NCBI RefSeq assembly: GCF_014203365.1
Contig: NZ_JACHIS010000001.1
Coordinates: forward strand, 5,580,001 to 5,644,000
Length of the DNA: 64,000 bases
Source of the DNA: Actinoalloteichus hymeniacidonis
GTDB taxonomy: Bacteria > Actinomycetota > Actinomycetes > Mycobacteriales > Pseudonocardiaceae
Direction: 5' to 3'
A program made the translations under genes and the position numbers. This document shows, in pieces, positions 43,396 through 52,069 of this stretch; the first letter of the stretch is position 1, and every line of letters begins with the position of its first letter. Below the pieces are notes generated by a model. The model did no database searches, was not told the origin of the DNA, and saw only the letters and a program-made list of their open reading frames with translations.

Positions 43396-44316
43396 TCAGG
43401 ATGTGACCGTGGTAGTCGTGGGCATGACCTCGTTGGTCGACGAACGCTCGCCGCCGACCAACTCCAACAGCCGGGATGCCGAAGCCTCGGCCTGATTCGA
43501 GGTGATCGCCGAGACGATCCACTGTGGTGAGGTCGCGGCGGGCAACCGGATGGTGACCAGACCGGCGGCCTGCGGTTTGGCCGCGACATGCTGCGGCACC
43601 AGGGCGATGCCCAGCCCGCGATGGATCAGATCGAGCAGGGTGTGGATGTCGTCGACGGTGCAGCGGACCCGACGCCCGACACCATGCGCGGCACAGGCCG
43701 CCTCGTTGAGCGAGCGCACTCCCCAGGACGTCCGGAAGTCGATGAACTCGCGATCGCGCAGCTCGGCCCACTCGACATCCGACCGGCCTGCCAACGGGTG
43801 TTCGGCAGGCACCAGCAGCACGATCGCTCGCCTGCCGAGTTCGACCGGGTTGACCGTCGCCAGATGCTCGGTGGTCGCGACGAACGCGACATCGAGTTCA
43901 CCGGCGCGCACCTGACCTGCGAGATCGTGCGATCCGGACTGGGTGAAGTGGATATCCACCAACGGATAACGGCGATGGAACCGTTCGAGCAACGGCGGCA
44001 CGTCGACCACCCCGAGACACTGCTCGGCCCCGACCCGCAGCCGGCCCGCCAGCGCATGGGTCGCCCGGATGACCGCGTCCCGCCCTGCGGCGACCTGGGC
44101 GAGCATCGTGCGGGCGAAGGGCAGCAGTGCGAGGCCGGCGTCCGTCGGCTCCACCCGACGGGTGGTGCGGGTGAACAGCGGCGTGCCGAGTTCGCCTTCG
44201 AGATTGCGAATGCCCGCGGAGAGTCCCGATTGCGAGACGCGGCAGACCGCCGCCGCCCGGGTGAACTGCTGCTCGTCGGCGAGTGCGACGAGGTATTCCA
44301 TCTGACGCAGATCCAT
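43396..44316 (-). CDS. LysR-family transcriptional regulator
   Basis: A 306-residue regulator, start at the ATG at 44316 (MDLRQMEYLVALADEQQFTR). The winged HTH covers residues 1-60 (RAAAVCRVSQSGLSAGIRNL). The LysR substrate domain follows from about residue 90 (GRLRVGAEQCLGVV). It is divergent from two aldo/keto reductase genes with a 105-base gap, which is the normal arrangement for a LysR that controls its neighbour. The ligand is unknown. Confidence 0.9.
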   Translation of the reverse strand: MDLRQMEYLVALADEQQFTRAAAVCRVSQSGLSAGIRNLEGELGTPLFTRTTRRVEPTDAGLALLPFARTMLAQVAAGRDAVIRATHALAGRLRVGAEQCLGVVDVPPLLERFHRRYPLVDIHFTQSGSHDLAGQVRAGELDVAFVATTEHLATVNPVELGRRAIVLLVPAEHPLAGRSDVEWAELRDREFIDFRTSWGVRSLNEAACAAHGVGRRVRCTVDDIHTLLDLIHRGLGIALVPQHVAAKPQAAGLVTIRLPAATSPQWIVSAITSNQAEASASRLLELVGGERSSTNEVMPTTTTVTS

Positions 44317-44421
44317 TGATCGATACCGCTTCTCAATCGCAGCAAAACTAGTTGTTGGACTTCTACCTGGAGAGTACCTACCGTCGATATCGACGATCAC
44401 TCGAACGAGAGAGGCGCACCC

Positions 44422-45285
44422 TTGCTGCAACGCACCCTGGGAAACCGCACCGTCGGCGCGATCGGGCTCGGCGGGATGCCGATGTCGATCGAGGACCGGC
44501 CCGAGGAGTCTCGGTCGATCGCGACCGTCCACGCCGCCATCGACGCCGGTGTCACCCTGATCGACACCGCCGACGCCTATCACCAGCACGCGGACGAGGT
44601 CGGCCACAACGAGGAACTCATCGCCCGCGCCCTGCGCTCCTACAGCGGCGACATCGATGACGTACTCGTCGCGACCAAGGGCGGTCATCTGCGCCCCGGC
44701 GACGGAACCTGGACCCGCAACGGGCGTCCGGAGTACCTCAAGGCGGCGGCGAAGGCCTCGGCCAAGCGGCTCGGCGTCGAGGCGATCGGCCTCTACCAGT
44801 TCCACCGGCCGGACCCGGACGTGCCCTACGCCGAGTCGATCGGCGCGGTGCGGGATCTCCTCGACGAGGGCGTGATCGTCATGGCCGGCATCTCCAACGC
44901 GACCATCGCCCAGATCGACGAGGCCAACGAGGTACTCGGCGGCCGGCTGGTCTCGGTACAGAACCAGTTCTCGCCCGCGTTCCGCTCCAGCCTGGACGAA
45001 CTCCGACACTGCGCCGACCTCGGCATCGCCTTCCTCCCCTGGTCGCCGCTCGGTGGCATCAAGCGCGCGAGCGAGGTCGGCGGGCTGCACGCGCCGTTCC
45101 AACGCGTCGCCGACGCGCACGGTGTGAGCCCGCAGCAGGTCACCCTGGCCTGGCAGCTGTCCCTGGCCCCGGTCGTGCTCCCCATCCCCGGCGCCTCCCG
45201 GCCCGAGAGCATCACCGACTCGACCCGCGCGACCGAACTCGAACTCACCTCGGAGGAACTCGCCGAGCTGTCGAAGGACAGCTGA
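44422..45285 (+). CDS. Aldo/keto reductase
   Basis: A 287-residue TIM-barrel NADPH oxidoreductase starting at the TTG at 44422 with GAGAGAGG upstream. Active-site residues appear as DTADAYHQH (Asp and Tyr, about 52-60), the Lys in VATKGGH (about 92-98) and the His in LYQFHRPDPDVPY (about 125). The C-terminal PIPGASRPE segment contacts the cofactor. It is followed after 59 bases by a second, different aldo/keto reductase and is divergent from a LysR gene. The substrate is unknown. Confidence 0.9.
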   Translation: MLQRTLGNRTVGAIGLGGMPMSIEDRPEESRSIATVHAAIDAGVTLIDTADAYHQHADEVGHNEELIARALRSYSGDIDDVLVATKGGHLRPGDGTWTRNGRPEYLKAAAKASAKRLGVEAIGLYQFHRPDPDVPYAESIGAVRDLLDEGVIVMAGISNATIAQIDEANEVLGGRLVSVQNQFSPAFRSSLDELRHCADLGIAFLPWSPLGGIKRASEVGGLHAPFQRVADAHGVSPQQVTLAWQLSLAPVVLPIPGASRPESITDSTRATELELTSEELAELSKDS

Positions 45286-45344
45286 GCTAGACCGGAACCG
45301 CCGCCCCCGGTCATCCCCTTCGAACGGTTCGCGAGAGGACCACT

Positions 45345-46280
45345 GTGCAGACCTTCACCCTCCCGGGCACCGACATCGTGGCGCCGAACATCGTGCTCGG
45401 CCTGATGCGAATCGCCGACAAGTCCGACGACGAGGTGCGCGAGCTCGTGCGCACCGCCCGCGATGCGGGCATCGACTTCATCGACCACGCCGACGTCTAC
45501 GGCCACGAGAAGCACGGTTGCGAACGCCGCTTCGCCGAGGCGATGGCTCTCACTCCCGCCGAACGCGACGCCATCACCATCCAGACCAAGGCGGGCATCG
45601 TCCGACAGGGCCCGTACTTCGACTTCTCCTACGAGCACCTCATCGAGTCGGTCGAGGGCTCGCTGGCGGCGTTGCGGACCGACCGCATCGACATCCTGCT
45701 GCTGCACCGCCCAGACGCACTCGTCGAGCCGGAGGAGGTCGCCCGCGCCTTCGACGAGCTGCACTCCTCGGGCAAGGTCCGCGCCTTCGGCGTCTCCAAC
45801 CACACCCCGAACCAGACCGAGTTGCTGCGCAAGTACGTGCGGCAGCCGATCGTGGCCAACCAACTCCAGCTGTCGATCACGCACGCGCCGCTGGTGGCGC
45901 ACGGCGTCGCGGCGAACATGCTCGACCGGCAGCAGTCGGTCACCCTCGACGGCGGCGGGCTCGTCGACTACTGCCGGTTGAACGACATCACCATCCAGGC
46001 CTGGTCGCCGTTCCAGGCCGGTTTCTTCACCGGGGTCTTCCTCGGCTCGCCGGAGTACCCGGAGCTCAACGCCGTCATCGACCGGCTGGCCGCGCAGTAC
46101 GACGTGCCGCCGATCGCGATCGCCACGGCCTGGATCACCCGACACCCGGCCAAGATGCAGGTCGTCCTCGGCACGACGAACCCCGAGCGGGTCGCAGGCG
46201 CCGCCCGGGGTTCGGATGTGCCGCTCACCCGCGCCGAGTGGTACGAGCTCTTCCGGGCGGCCGGGCACATCGTGCCGTAG
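45345..46280 (+). CDS. Aldo/keto reductase, YdhF-like
   Basis: A 311-residue reductase starting at the GTG at 45345. Active-site motifs are DFIDHADVYG (about 43-52), TIQTKAGI (about 80) and DILLLHRPDALVEP (about 117-130). The start LPGTDIVAPNIVLGLMRIAD and the C-terminal VVLGTTNPERV match the YdhF group. It probably shares the LysR-controlled message with the reductase upstream and may act on a related compound. It converges with the epoxide-hydrolase gene. Confidence 0.9.
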   Translation: MQTFTLPGTDIVAPNIVLGLMRIADKSDDEVRELVRTARDAGIDFIDHADVYGHEKHGCERRFAEAMALTPAERDAITIQTKAGIVRQGPYFDFSYEHLIESVEGSLAALRTDRIDILLLHRPDALVEPEEVARAFDELHSSGKVRAFGVSNHTPNQTELLRKYVRQPIVANQLQLSITHAPLVAHGVAANMLDRQQSVTLDGGGLVDYCRLNDITIQAWSPFQAGFFTGVFLGSPEYPELNAVIDRLAAQYDVPPIAIATAWITRHPAKMQVVLGTTNPERVAGAARGSDVPLTRAEWYELFRAAGHIVP

Positions 46281-46321
46281 CCGCCGACGAGCTTCAGCGG
46301 TCTTCGACGCCCTCGCCGAAC

Positions 46322-47248
46322 TCAGCCGAGGAAATCGGTGAGGGCGTCGACGACCGCCTCGGGTTGCTCGTCGGGCAGGTAGTGACCGCAGTCGGCGATC
46401 TCGACCAGTCGCACATCGGTGCCCTTGCTCGGCATCACGGCGGCGAGCATGGGGTAATTGGCCTGCGCGCCACCCAGGGCCAGGATGGGCAACGACAGCT
46501 TCGGGTACGACTGTTCGTCGACGATGTCGGTCGGGAATGCCTGATACCAGCTATTACCCGCCCGGACCGCGTCAGCGGTGGAGTAGGCGTGGGCATAGAT
46601 CTGCCGGGAACGCTCGTCGAGCGAGGCGGGGTCCTTGGCCAGGCGGTCGAAGAGCCAATCGGCCAGGATTCGGGAGCGGCCCGCCAACAGCTGTTCCGGT
46701 AGTCCGCGGACCTGGTTGAAGGCAAACCACCACAGGTAGTAGCGGCCGGGGGTCGGTGTGCCGTCGACCTCCTGGTCGAGCTCGGGCAGCAGCCGCATGT
46801 CCGCCCAGGTCTCATCCGGATGCGGCACATCCAGGATGACGAGCTTCGTGGTCGCCTCGGGATAGATCGCCGCGTGTGCGGTCGCGACCATGGCCCCGAT
46901 GTCGTGGCCCGCGAGCGTGGCGGTCGTCAATCCCAGATGCTTGATCAACTCGTGGATGTCGTGCGCCATCGTCTTCTTGTCGTAGCCCGCCTCGGGCTTG
47001 GTGGAGCCGCCCATCCCGCGCAGGTCCACGGCGATCACGCGATACCGCCGAGCCAACGCGGGCATCACCTTGTGCCACTGCCACCAGGTCTGCGGCCAGC
47101 CGCCCAACAGCAGCAGCGGTTCGCCGGTGCCCCCTTCGACGTAGTGCAGCCGGACGCCGTTGACCTCGGCGTGGTTGCTGGAGAAGTCGCCGTCGAGGGC
47201 GCGCGCCAGTTCGGCATCGGTCGGTGAATCTGTCTGCGGCACCGTCAT
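46322..47248 (-). CDS. Alpha/beta hydrolase, epoxide hydrolase-like
   Basis: A 308-residue hydrolase starting at the ATG at 47248. The oxyanion motif is LLLGGWPQTWWQWHKVMP (about 48-65) and the nucleophile is the Asp in LAGHDIGAMVA (about 114-124), which points to epoxide hydrolase or haloalkane dehalogenase chemistry rather than a serine esterase. The closing His is in IADCGHYLPDEQPE. A frame to 47599 is open but crosses the operator region, so it is not used. The divergent ArsR-type regulator and the three operator copies between them suggest direct control. Confidence 0.86.
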   Translation of the reverse strand: MTVPQTDSPTDAELARALDGDFSSNHAEVNGVRLHYVEGGTGEPLLLLGGWPQTWWQWHKVMPALARRYRVIAVDLRGMGGSTKPEAGYDKKTMAHDIHELIKHLGLTTATLAGHDIGAMVATAHAAIYPEATTKLVILDVPHPDETWADMRLLPELDQEVDGTPTPGRYYLWWFAFNQVRGLPEQLLAGRSRILADWLFDRLAKDPASLDERSRQIYAHAYSTADAVRAGNSWYQAFPTDIVDEQSYPKLSLPILALGGAQANYPMLAAVMPSKGTDVRLVEIADCGHYLPDEQPEAVVDALTDFLG

Positions 47249-47280
47249 TGCGTCGTCCTTCACGAGTACGGAATCGAAAA

Positions 47281-47380
47281 CGGTACGAAGATCTCGTACC
47301 GTTGATGGTACGAGATCTTCGTACCGTCGAACTAGGCGTGTCAACCCTCGGCACGAGCTTCGGTACGCAATCCACGTACA
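47281..47380. promoter_or_regulatory. Three ArsR-type operator copies, two forming a 20-base inverted repeat
   Basis: The motif GGTACG-N7-CGTACC occurs at 47282-47300 and 47307-47325; these two together make a perfect 20-base inverted repeat with a 6-base loop. A third copy with one changed end base (GGTACG-N7-CGTACA) lies at 47362-47380, ten bases before the ArsR start. Their position between divergent genes fits repression of both by the ArsR protein. Confidence 0.7.
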
Positions 47381-47389
47381 GTTGTCGCC

Positions 47390-47692
47390 ATGGTCGTGCT
47401 GCACCACCCCGACCCAGCGGAGATCGAACTCGTCGACGTTCTCGCCGCCTTGGGACACCCGGTCCGCCTGGACATCGCCCGCGCACTGGCCGACGGCGAA
47501 GAGCGGTACTGCGGCGAGGTCCTGCCCGATGTCCCCAAGTCCAGCAAGACCCACCATTGGCGAGCGCTCCGCGAGAGCGGCGTGCTCTTCCAGCGCCACG
47601 AGGGCCGCAGGTTCTATCTGTCCCTGCGCCGTGCCGATCTCGACGCCCGCTTCCCCGGACTGCTGGATCTCGTGCTGACCGAGCCCCGCTGA
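47390..47692 (+). CDS. ArsR-family transcriptional regulator
   Basis: A 100-residue winged-helix regulator: ALGHPVRLDIARALADGEER (about 20-39) is the family opening, and SKTHHWRALRESGVLFQRHE with GRRFYLSLRRADLD forms the recognition helix and wing. No Cys-pair metal site (CxC) is present, so it probably senses a small molecule or redox state instead of metal. Start ATG at 47390. It is divergent from the epoxide hydrolase-like gene and flanked by matching operators. Confidence 0.88.
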   Translation: MVVLHHPDPAEIELVDVLAALGHPVRLDIARALADGEERYCGEVLPDVPKSSKTHHWRALRESGVLFQRHEGRRFYLSLRRADLDARFPGLLDLVLTEPR

Positions 47693-47716
47693 TCGGCTAC
47701 CGATTCGACGCCCGGC

Positions 47717-48106
47717 TCATCGCCAGAACAAGGCGACGATGACATTGGCCATCGCGATCATCCCCGCGCCGAGCAGCAGTGGCTTGAGGCCACTGTCATC
47801 GGCATCGGCCCTTCCAAGTCGGCGCGATCGCAGTAATCCGATCATCGATAGCGCGCCGACGACCAGCGCCAGGCCGAGCTTGACGATCATCTTCAGCTGA
47901 TCGACTCCCAGGCCACCCACCTCGCGCGTCGCGATCAGACCACAACCCGTGATGATCGCGACGATGGCCCCGATGACCAGCGGAAGGAAGTCGAAGTTCC
48001 GCTTCCATGGCATTTGAAGGATGTACGAACCAATGATCGCCGACAGCCCGACGATGTGCGCGAACAAGAGCGAGTAACGGACGATGTCGAGGGTCGACAC
48101 GGTCAT
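47717..48106 (-). CDS. Small four-helix membrane protein
   Basis: About 129 residues with four hydrophobic segments (IVRYSLLFAHIVGLSAIIGS, FDFLPLVIGAIVAIITGCGL, KLGLALVVGALSMIGLLRS, PLLLGAGMIAMANVIVALFW). The family is not recognised with certainty; it resembles small DUF-type integral membrane proteins that follow a TetR. The frame opens at 48127; I prefer the ATG at 48106 or the GTG two codons on (GGAG is just ahead), since the operator at 48115-48136 would otherwise lie inside the gene. Confidence 0.68.
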   Translation of the reverse strand: MTVSTLDIVRYSLLFAHIVGLSAIIGSYILQMPWKRNFDFLPLVIGAIVAIITGCGLIATREVGGLGVDQLKMIVKLGLALVVGALSMIGLLRSRRLGRADADDSGLKPLLLGAGMIAMANVIVALFWR

Positions 48107-48114
48107 CTCCAAGG

Positions 48115-48136
48115 GGTGAGTGATCACTTACTCACC
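48115..48136. promoter_or_regulatory. TetR operator palindrome
   Basis: GGTGAGT and ACTCACC with 8 bases between form a 22-base palindromic site in the gap between the membrane-protein gene and the divergent TetR gene. The spacer holds GTGATCAC, itself a palindrome. This is the probable binding site of the divergent TetR. Confidence 0.6.
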
Positions 48137-48177
48137 CATCATCGGAGGGTGGGCGTCGTACTGTCAAGGCACAACGG

Positions 48178-48774
48178 ATGCGGGGCAAGATGGCAATGAG
48201 CACACGGGATCGGATCGTCAAGTCGGCCGCCGAGGTGATGCGCGCCAAAGGAGTGACGTCGGCGACAACCCGCGAGATCGCGCGCGAGGCAGGTTGCTCG
48301 GAAGCATTGCTCTACAAGCACTTCGCGAGCAAACAGGAACTGTTCGTCGCGGTCCTGCGCGAGCGGCTCCCGCGCCTGCCGGATCTGGACGATCTCGTCG
48401 GCACACGTACCGTCGTAGAGAATCTTGTGGAGCTCGTCGAGGCCCTTCTCGAGTTCTATGTCGAGAGTTTCCCCATGGCAGCGACAATCTTCGGCAGCCC
48501 GGCACTGCGGGAGGCGCACCGAGCGAGCGTCTCGCAACTGGGGGCAGGCCCCGAGGGACCTGCCCTGCTCGTGCAGGCCTACCTTGAGGCCGAGGTCCGT
48601 GCCGGGCGACTGCCCCAAGATCTCCCAGCGCGAACCCTGGCCCGCGCACTGACCGGCGCAGCACTCTTCGAGGCGTTCCAGGCGGCTTACGCCGGCCAGG
48701 TCGCGATTGCGGAAGCCGGAATGCTCGCGCGCCGAATCGTCGAGTCCTTCGAAACTGGTCTCGGATGTCGCTGA
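48178..48774 (+). CDS. TetR-family transcriptional regulator
   Basis: A 198-residue repressor. The DNA-binding domain covers about residues 10-58 (RIVKSAAEVMRAKGVTSATT, REIAREAGCSEALLYKHFAS). The ligand domain is helical. Codons 5 and 7 are also ATG (48190, 48196), and MSTRDRI is a likely alternative start. It is divergent from the small membrane protein with a clear operator palindrome between, so it probably controls that gene. The inducer is unknown. Confidence 0.87.
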   Translation: MRGKMAMSTRDRIVKSAAEVMRAKGVTSATTREIAREAGCSEALLYKHFASKQELFVAVLRERLPRLPDLDDLVGTRTVVENLVELVEALLEFYVESFPMAATIFGSPALREAHRASVSQLGAGPEGPALLVQAYLEAEVRAGRLPQDLPARTLARALTGAALFEAFQAAYAGQVAIAEAGMLARRIVESFETGLGCR

Positions 48775-48861
48775 GGAGCGGTCTTTCGTCCACGGTCGGG
48801 GCCTCTCGCGTCCCCGTCGGGACAGCGCAGACCCGTCGGTGTGTCATGGCACGATCGCAGG

Positions 48862-49308
48862 GTGAGGAGCAATTCTGCCGCGCAGCAGCATCGCCTGCAG
48901 GACCTCGCGTTGCTGCGCCGTGTCCGCGACCGCATCGACCGGGAGTACGCCCAGCCGCTGGATGTGGCCGCGCTGGCCCGTGGCGTCGGCATGTCGGCCG
49001 GACACCTCAGTAGGCTCTTCCGACAGGCCTACGACGAGACGCCGTACTCCTACCTGATGACCCGGCGCATCGAGCGCGCGATGGCACTCCTGCGGCGTGG
49101 TGATCTGAGCGTCACCGAGGTCTGCTTCGAGGTGGGCTGCTCATCGCTGGGCACCTTCAGCAGCCGCTTCAGCGAACTGGTCGGCATCCCGCCCAGCCTC
49201 TACCGGGCCAAGGCGTCGAGCGCGACCAAGGGCATGCCGGCCTGCGTGGCGAAACGAGTGACCAGACCGGTCAGGAATCGAGAAGCGCCCTCGCTCGTCC
49301 AGAACTAG
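48862..49308 (+). CDS. AraC-family transcriptional regulator, single-domain
   Basis: About 148 residues from the GTG at 48862 (RSNSAAQQHRLQDLALLRRV); the frame opens 21 bases earlier at another GTG. Nearly the whole protein is the double-HTH AraC domain: PLDVAALARGVGMSAGHLSR (about 38-57) and DLSVTEVCFEVGCSSLGTFS (about 83-102), then the family end GIPPSLYRAK. There is no separate ligand domain. It is 10 bases upstream of a VOC gene, and such AraC/VOC pairs are a common actinomycete layout, so it probably controls that gene. Confidence 0.87.
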   Translation: MRSNSAAQQHRLQDLALLRRVRDRIDREYAQPLDVAALARGVGMSAGHLSRLFRQAYDETPYSYLMTRRIERAMALLRRGDLSVTEVCFEVGCSSLGTFSSRFSELVGIPPSLYRAKASSATKGMPACVAKRVTRPVRNREAPSLVQN

Positions 49309-49318
49309 CGTCACCAGC

Positions 49319-49726
49319 ATGGACATCACGATTCATGCGAGTTTCCTCCCGCACGACGACCCGGAGGCCTCCCTGGCCTTCTACCGCGACGCCCTTGGTT
49401 TCGAGGTCCGCAACGACGTCGGATACGAGGGAATGCGCTGGATCACCGTCGGCCCCAAGGATCAACCCGGCACGTCCATCGTCCTGCAACCCCCTGCTGC
49501 AGATCCCGGTATCACCGAGAACGAACGCACGACCATCGCCGAGATGATGGCCAAGGGCACCTACGCCGGGTTGCTGCTGGCCACCGCCGATCTCGACAGC
49601 ACCTTCGAGAGATTGCAGCACACCGCCGAGGTCGTCCAAGAACCCACCGAGCACCCGTACGGCGTCCGTGACTGCGCCGTCCGCGACCCTGCGGGCAACC
49701 TGATCCGCATCCAGCAGACGCGCTGA
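49319..49726 (+). CDS. VOC-superfamily (glyoxalase-like) protein
   Basis: A 135-residue single vicinal-oxygen-chelate domain. The N-terminal ITIHASFLPHDDPEASLAFY strand-helix and the C-terminal YGVRDCAVRDPAGNLIRIQQ are typical; metal ligands would be the His near 6 and a Glu/Gln near the end. The function may be isomerase, dioxygenase or resistance by binding. It follows the AraC regulator by 10 bases. Confidence 0.86.
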   Translation: MDITIHASFLPHDDPEASLAFYRDALGFEVRNDVGYEGMRWITVGPKDQPGTSIVLQPPAADPGITENERTTIAEMMAKGTYAGLLLATADLDSTFERLQHTAEVVQEPTEHPYGVRDCAVRDPAGNLIRIQQTR

Positions 49727-49808
49727 GCAGCAGCCACGCCCAGCCAGTAGTCCGGATCGACCCCGCGCCCACACCGCATCGCGCTCGGTGGGCTCAAGGA
49801 GCTGAACA

Positions 49809-50594
49809 ATGACGCTGTCGCTCGATGCAGTCACGCTCGGAACCCAACAACCGGCGGCCGCACAGGCGTTCTATCAGGCCGCGTTCTCCGCCACCACCGA
49901 CGACCACGGCAAGCACGTCGAACTCGACCTCCACGGCGCCGGCCGACTCACTCTGCACGACGCCGCATCGCCCGCCGATGGCGCACCGGCCTCGGCGCCG
50001 GGCGACTACCTGCTCAACGTCATCGTCGACCAGCCCAGCGAGGTCGAAACCCTGTTCGCGGCCGCGCTCGGCAACGGGGCAACACTGTCCAAGGCCCCGA
50101 AGAAGGGTCTGTTCGGAGGCTTCTCCGGCGTCTACCAGGCGCCCGATGGCGCGAGCTGGAAAGTGGCCGCGCCGACGAAGAAGGACACCGGGCCCGCAGC
50201 GAATCCGCCTCGGCCGACCGAGGTCGTCATCATCCTCGGCGTCGCCGACCCCGAGGTCTCCAAGGTCTTCTACGAGGCACTCGGCCTGACCGTGGACCAC
50301 GACTACGGATCGAAATTCGTCGACTTCAGCCTGGCCGCCGGGAAACCCCGGCTCGGGCTGATGCCGCACAAGGCCCTCGCCAAGGATGCGGGACACGACC
50401 AGACCGACCGCGAACGCCGCCCTGCCATGGTCCTCAACCATCGGGCCGTCTGCCGCGCGAAGGTCGATTCCCTGCTGGCGGCGATGCCCACCAACGGCGA
50501 GGTCACCGCCCCGGCGAGCGTGACCGATGCCGGTGAGTACGCCGGTTACTTCGTCGATCCCGACGGCCATCGGTGGCGAGTGGCCGCCGCCTGA
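49809..50594 (+). CDS. Two-domain VOC-superfamily protein
   Basis: A 261-residue protein with two glyoxalase-like modules: residues 1-125 (LSLDAVTLGTQQPAAAQAFY to YQAPDGASWKVAAP) and about 140-261 (VVIILGVADPEVSKVFYEAL to YFVDPDGHRWRVAAA). The duplicated form with a loop of low complexity in between is often annotated as a glyoxalase or bleomycin-resistance-like protein. It follows the AraC/VOC pair on the same strand after about 80 bases. The substrate is unknown. Confidence 0.85.
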   Translation: MTLSLDAVTLGTQQPAAAQAFYQAAFSATTDDHGKHVELDLHGAGRLTLHDAASPADGAPASAPGDYLLNVIVDQPSEVETLFAAALGNGATLSKAPKKGLFGGFSGVYQAPDGASWKVAAPTKKDTGPAANPPRPTEVVIILGVADPEVSKVFYEALGLTVDHDYGSKFVDFSLAAGKPRLGLMPHKALAKDAGHDQTDRERRPAMVLNHRAVCRAKVDSLLAAMPTNGEVTAPASVTDAGEYAGYFVDPDGHRWRVAAA

Positions 50595-50667
50595 CACGGC
50601 GGGTGGGGCGAGCCCGCCGAGCCGCGGGCCTGGATCGGCTGGGGTAGCCGCGACACGCGTCGGAGAG

Positions 50668-51273
50668 TCACTGCCACAACCGGGGGTCCTCGCTGGGATC
50701 CGCGTACATCGGCGGGCAGCCCTGCGTCGCCGCTTCGGGGCGCAACTCGAAGTGCCACGATTCGTTGCCGTAGATCTGGCACAGCCCATAGGAGTCGCCG
50801 TGCCGGACCAACCAGTCGATGGCGTCATACGGGCCGATATCCACCGCATCCCCCGATACGTGCGCCGAGGTCTCCGGCGTCGCCACCCACCGCGCCGCCT
50901 CCTCCGCAGAGCCGTACTCGTCGATGGCGTCCTTCAGCAGTTGCTCCTGATACTCCGGGGAACGCCAACCACTGGTGACCTGGAACGTGATCCCGTTATC
51001 GGCGGCGGCGTCCGTCGCGGCCTGGCGTACGGCGGCGAGGAGATCCGGATCGAGCTTCGTCACCGCAGGCGCCTGCTCGTCGAAGACGGAGAGCTGTTCG
51101 CCCTCCTCGACCACGCCGCCCATCGAAGTGCTCGCGGCGAGAGACGAGGAGAGGACCGGACGAAACCACTGCGCGGCGATCAGCCCGAGGACGGCGATCG
51201 CAAGCGCGATGCCGATGGCGAGGTGTCGACGGCGGCGAGGTACCACGGTGCTGGCAGGGGTGCGGTAATTCAT
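50668..51273 (-). CDS. D-Ala-D-Ala carboxypeptidase, VanY-like (M15)
   Basis: A 201-residue membrane-anchored zinc peptidase that trims the last D-Ala from peptidoglycan stems. The start ATG at 51273 gives an Arg-rich head and a single anchor (HLAIGIALAIAVLGLIAAQW). Zinc ligands and catalytic residues are seen in SGWRSPEYQEQLL (about 118), SAHVSGDAVDIG (SxHxxGxAxD, about 154-165) and NESWHFELR (about 182-190). It is divergent from an OmpR regulator and its kinase with an operator-like inverted repeat between, the arrangement seen in vanYRS-type envelope-stress loci. No vanHAX genes are present, so glycopeptide resistance is not implied by this alone. Confidence 0.87.
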   Translation of the reverse strand: MNYRTPASTVVPRRRRHLAIGIALAIAVLGLIAAQWFRPVLSSSLAASTSMGGVVEEGEQLSVFDEQAPAVTKLDPDLLAAVRQAATDAAADNGITFQVTSGWRSPEYQEQLLKDAIDEYGSAEEAARWVATPETSAHVSGDAVDIGPYDAIDWLVRHGDSYGLCQIYGNESWHFELRPEAATQGCPPMYADPSEDPRLWQ

Positions 51274-51305
51274 GGCACTCAGCGAAGGTCGTCGCCGGTT
51301 CCCAC

Positions 51306-51329
51306 GGCGTATCCAGTTTTGGATATGCC
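51306..51329. promoter_or_regulatory. Inverted repeat in the vanY / regulator gap
   Basis: GGCGTATCC (51306-51314) and GGATATGCC (51321-51329) match in 8 of 9 positions around a 6-base spacer. It lies between the divergent VanY-like gene and the OmpR-type regulator and is a candidate binding site for that regulator. Confidence 0.5.
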
Positions 51330-51360
51330 GGCGATATGCCCAGGTCCGTAGGCTTCCCGA

Positions 51361-52059
51361 ATGCGCGTGTTGGTTGTCGAGGATGAGCCCTACCTGGCCG
51401 AGGCAGTTCGGGACGGCCTGCGGTTGGAGGCGATCGCAGCCGACATCGCGGGCGACGGCGACACGGCCTTGGAACTGCTCGGCGTCAACTCCTACGACCT
51501 CGCGGTCCTCGACCGCGACATCCCCGGCCCCTCCGGCGACGAGGTCGCCCGGTGGATCGTCGCCTCCGGCAGCGGCATCCCGATCCTGATGCTCACCGCG
51601 GCCGACCGGCTCGACGACAAGGCATCCGGTTTCGAGCTCGGCGCGGATGACTACCTCACCAAACCCTTCGAGCTCCGCGAGCTGGTGATGCGGCTGCGGG
51701 CGCTGGATCGTCGGCGCGTGCACGCCCGTCCCCCCGTGCGGGAGATCGCCGGGCTCCGGCTGGATCCGTTCCGGCGGGAGGTCTTCCGCGACGGTCGATA
51801 CGTCGCGCTCACCCGCAAGCAGTTCGCCGTGCTGGAAGTGCTCGTCGGCGCCGAGGGCGGGGTGATCAGCGCGGAAGAGCTGTTGGAACGGGCCTGGGAT
51901 GAGAACGCCGACCCGTTCACCAACGCCGTCCGGATCACGGTCTCCTCGCTGCGCAAACGCCTGGGTGAACCGTGGCTGATCGCCACCGTCCCCGGGGTCG
52001 GCTATCGGATCGATACCGACATCGACGGCTCGACGACCACGGACGGTCGGCGTGTATAG
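51361..52059 (+). CDS. OmpR/PhoB-type response regulator
   Basis: A 232-residue regulator. Receiver: VVEDEPYLAEAV (acidic pair near 8-9), phospho-Asp in LAVLDRDIPGPSGDE (about 51), Thr in MLTAADR and Lys in LTKPFEL. The C-terminal winged helix shows VALTRKQFAVLEVL, RAWDENADPFTNAVRITVSS, LRKRLG and the end IATVPGVGYRID. The kinase gene follows directly. It probably controls the divergent VanY-like gene in response to cell-wall stress; this is inferred from layout. Confidence 0.92.
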   Translation: MRVLVVEDEPYLAEAVRDGLRLEAIAADIAGDGDTALELLGVNSYDLAVLDRDIPGPSGDEVARWIVASGSGIPILMLTAADRLDDKASGFELGADDYLTKPFELRELVMRLRALDRRRVHARPPVREIAGLRLDPFRREVFRDGRYVALTRKQFAVLEVLVGAEGGVISAEELLERAWDENADPFTNAVRITVSSLRKRLGEPWLIATVPGVGYRIDTDIDGSTTTDGRRV

Positions 52060-52069
52060 ACCGCCCGGC

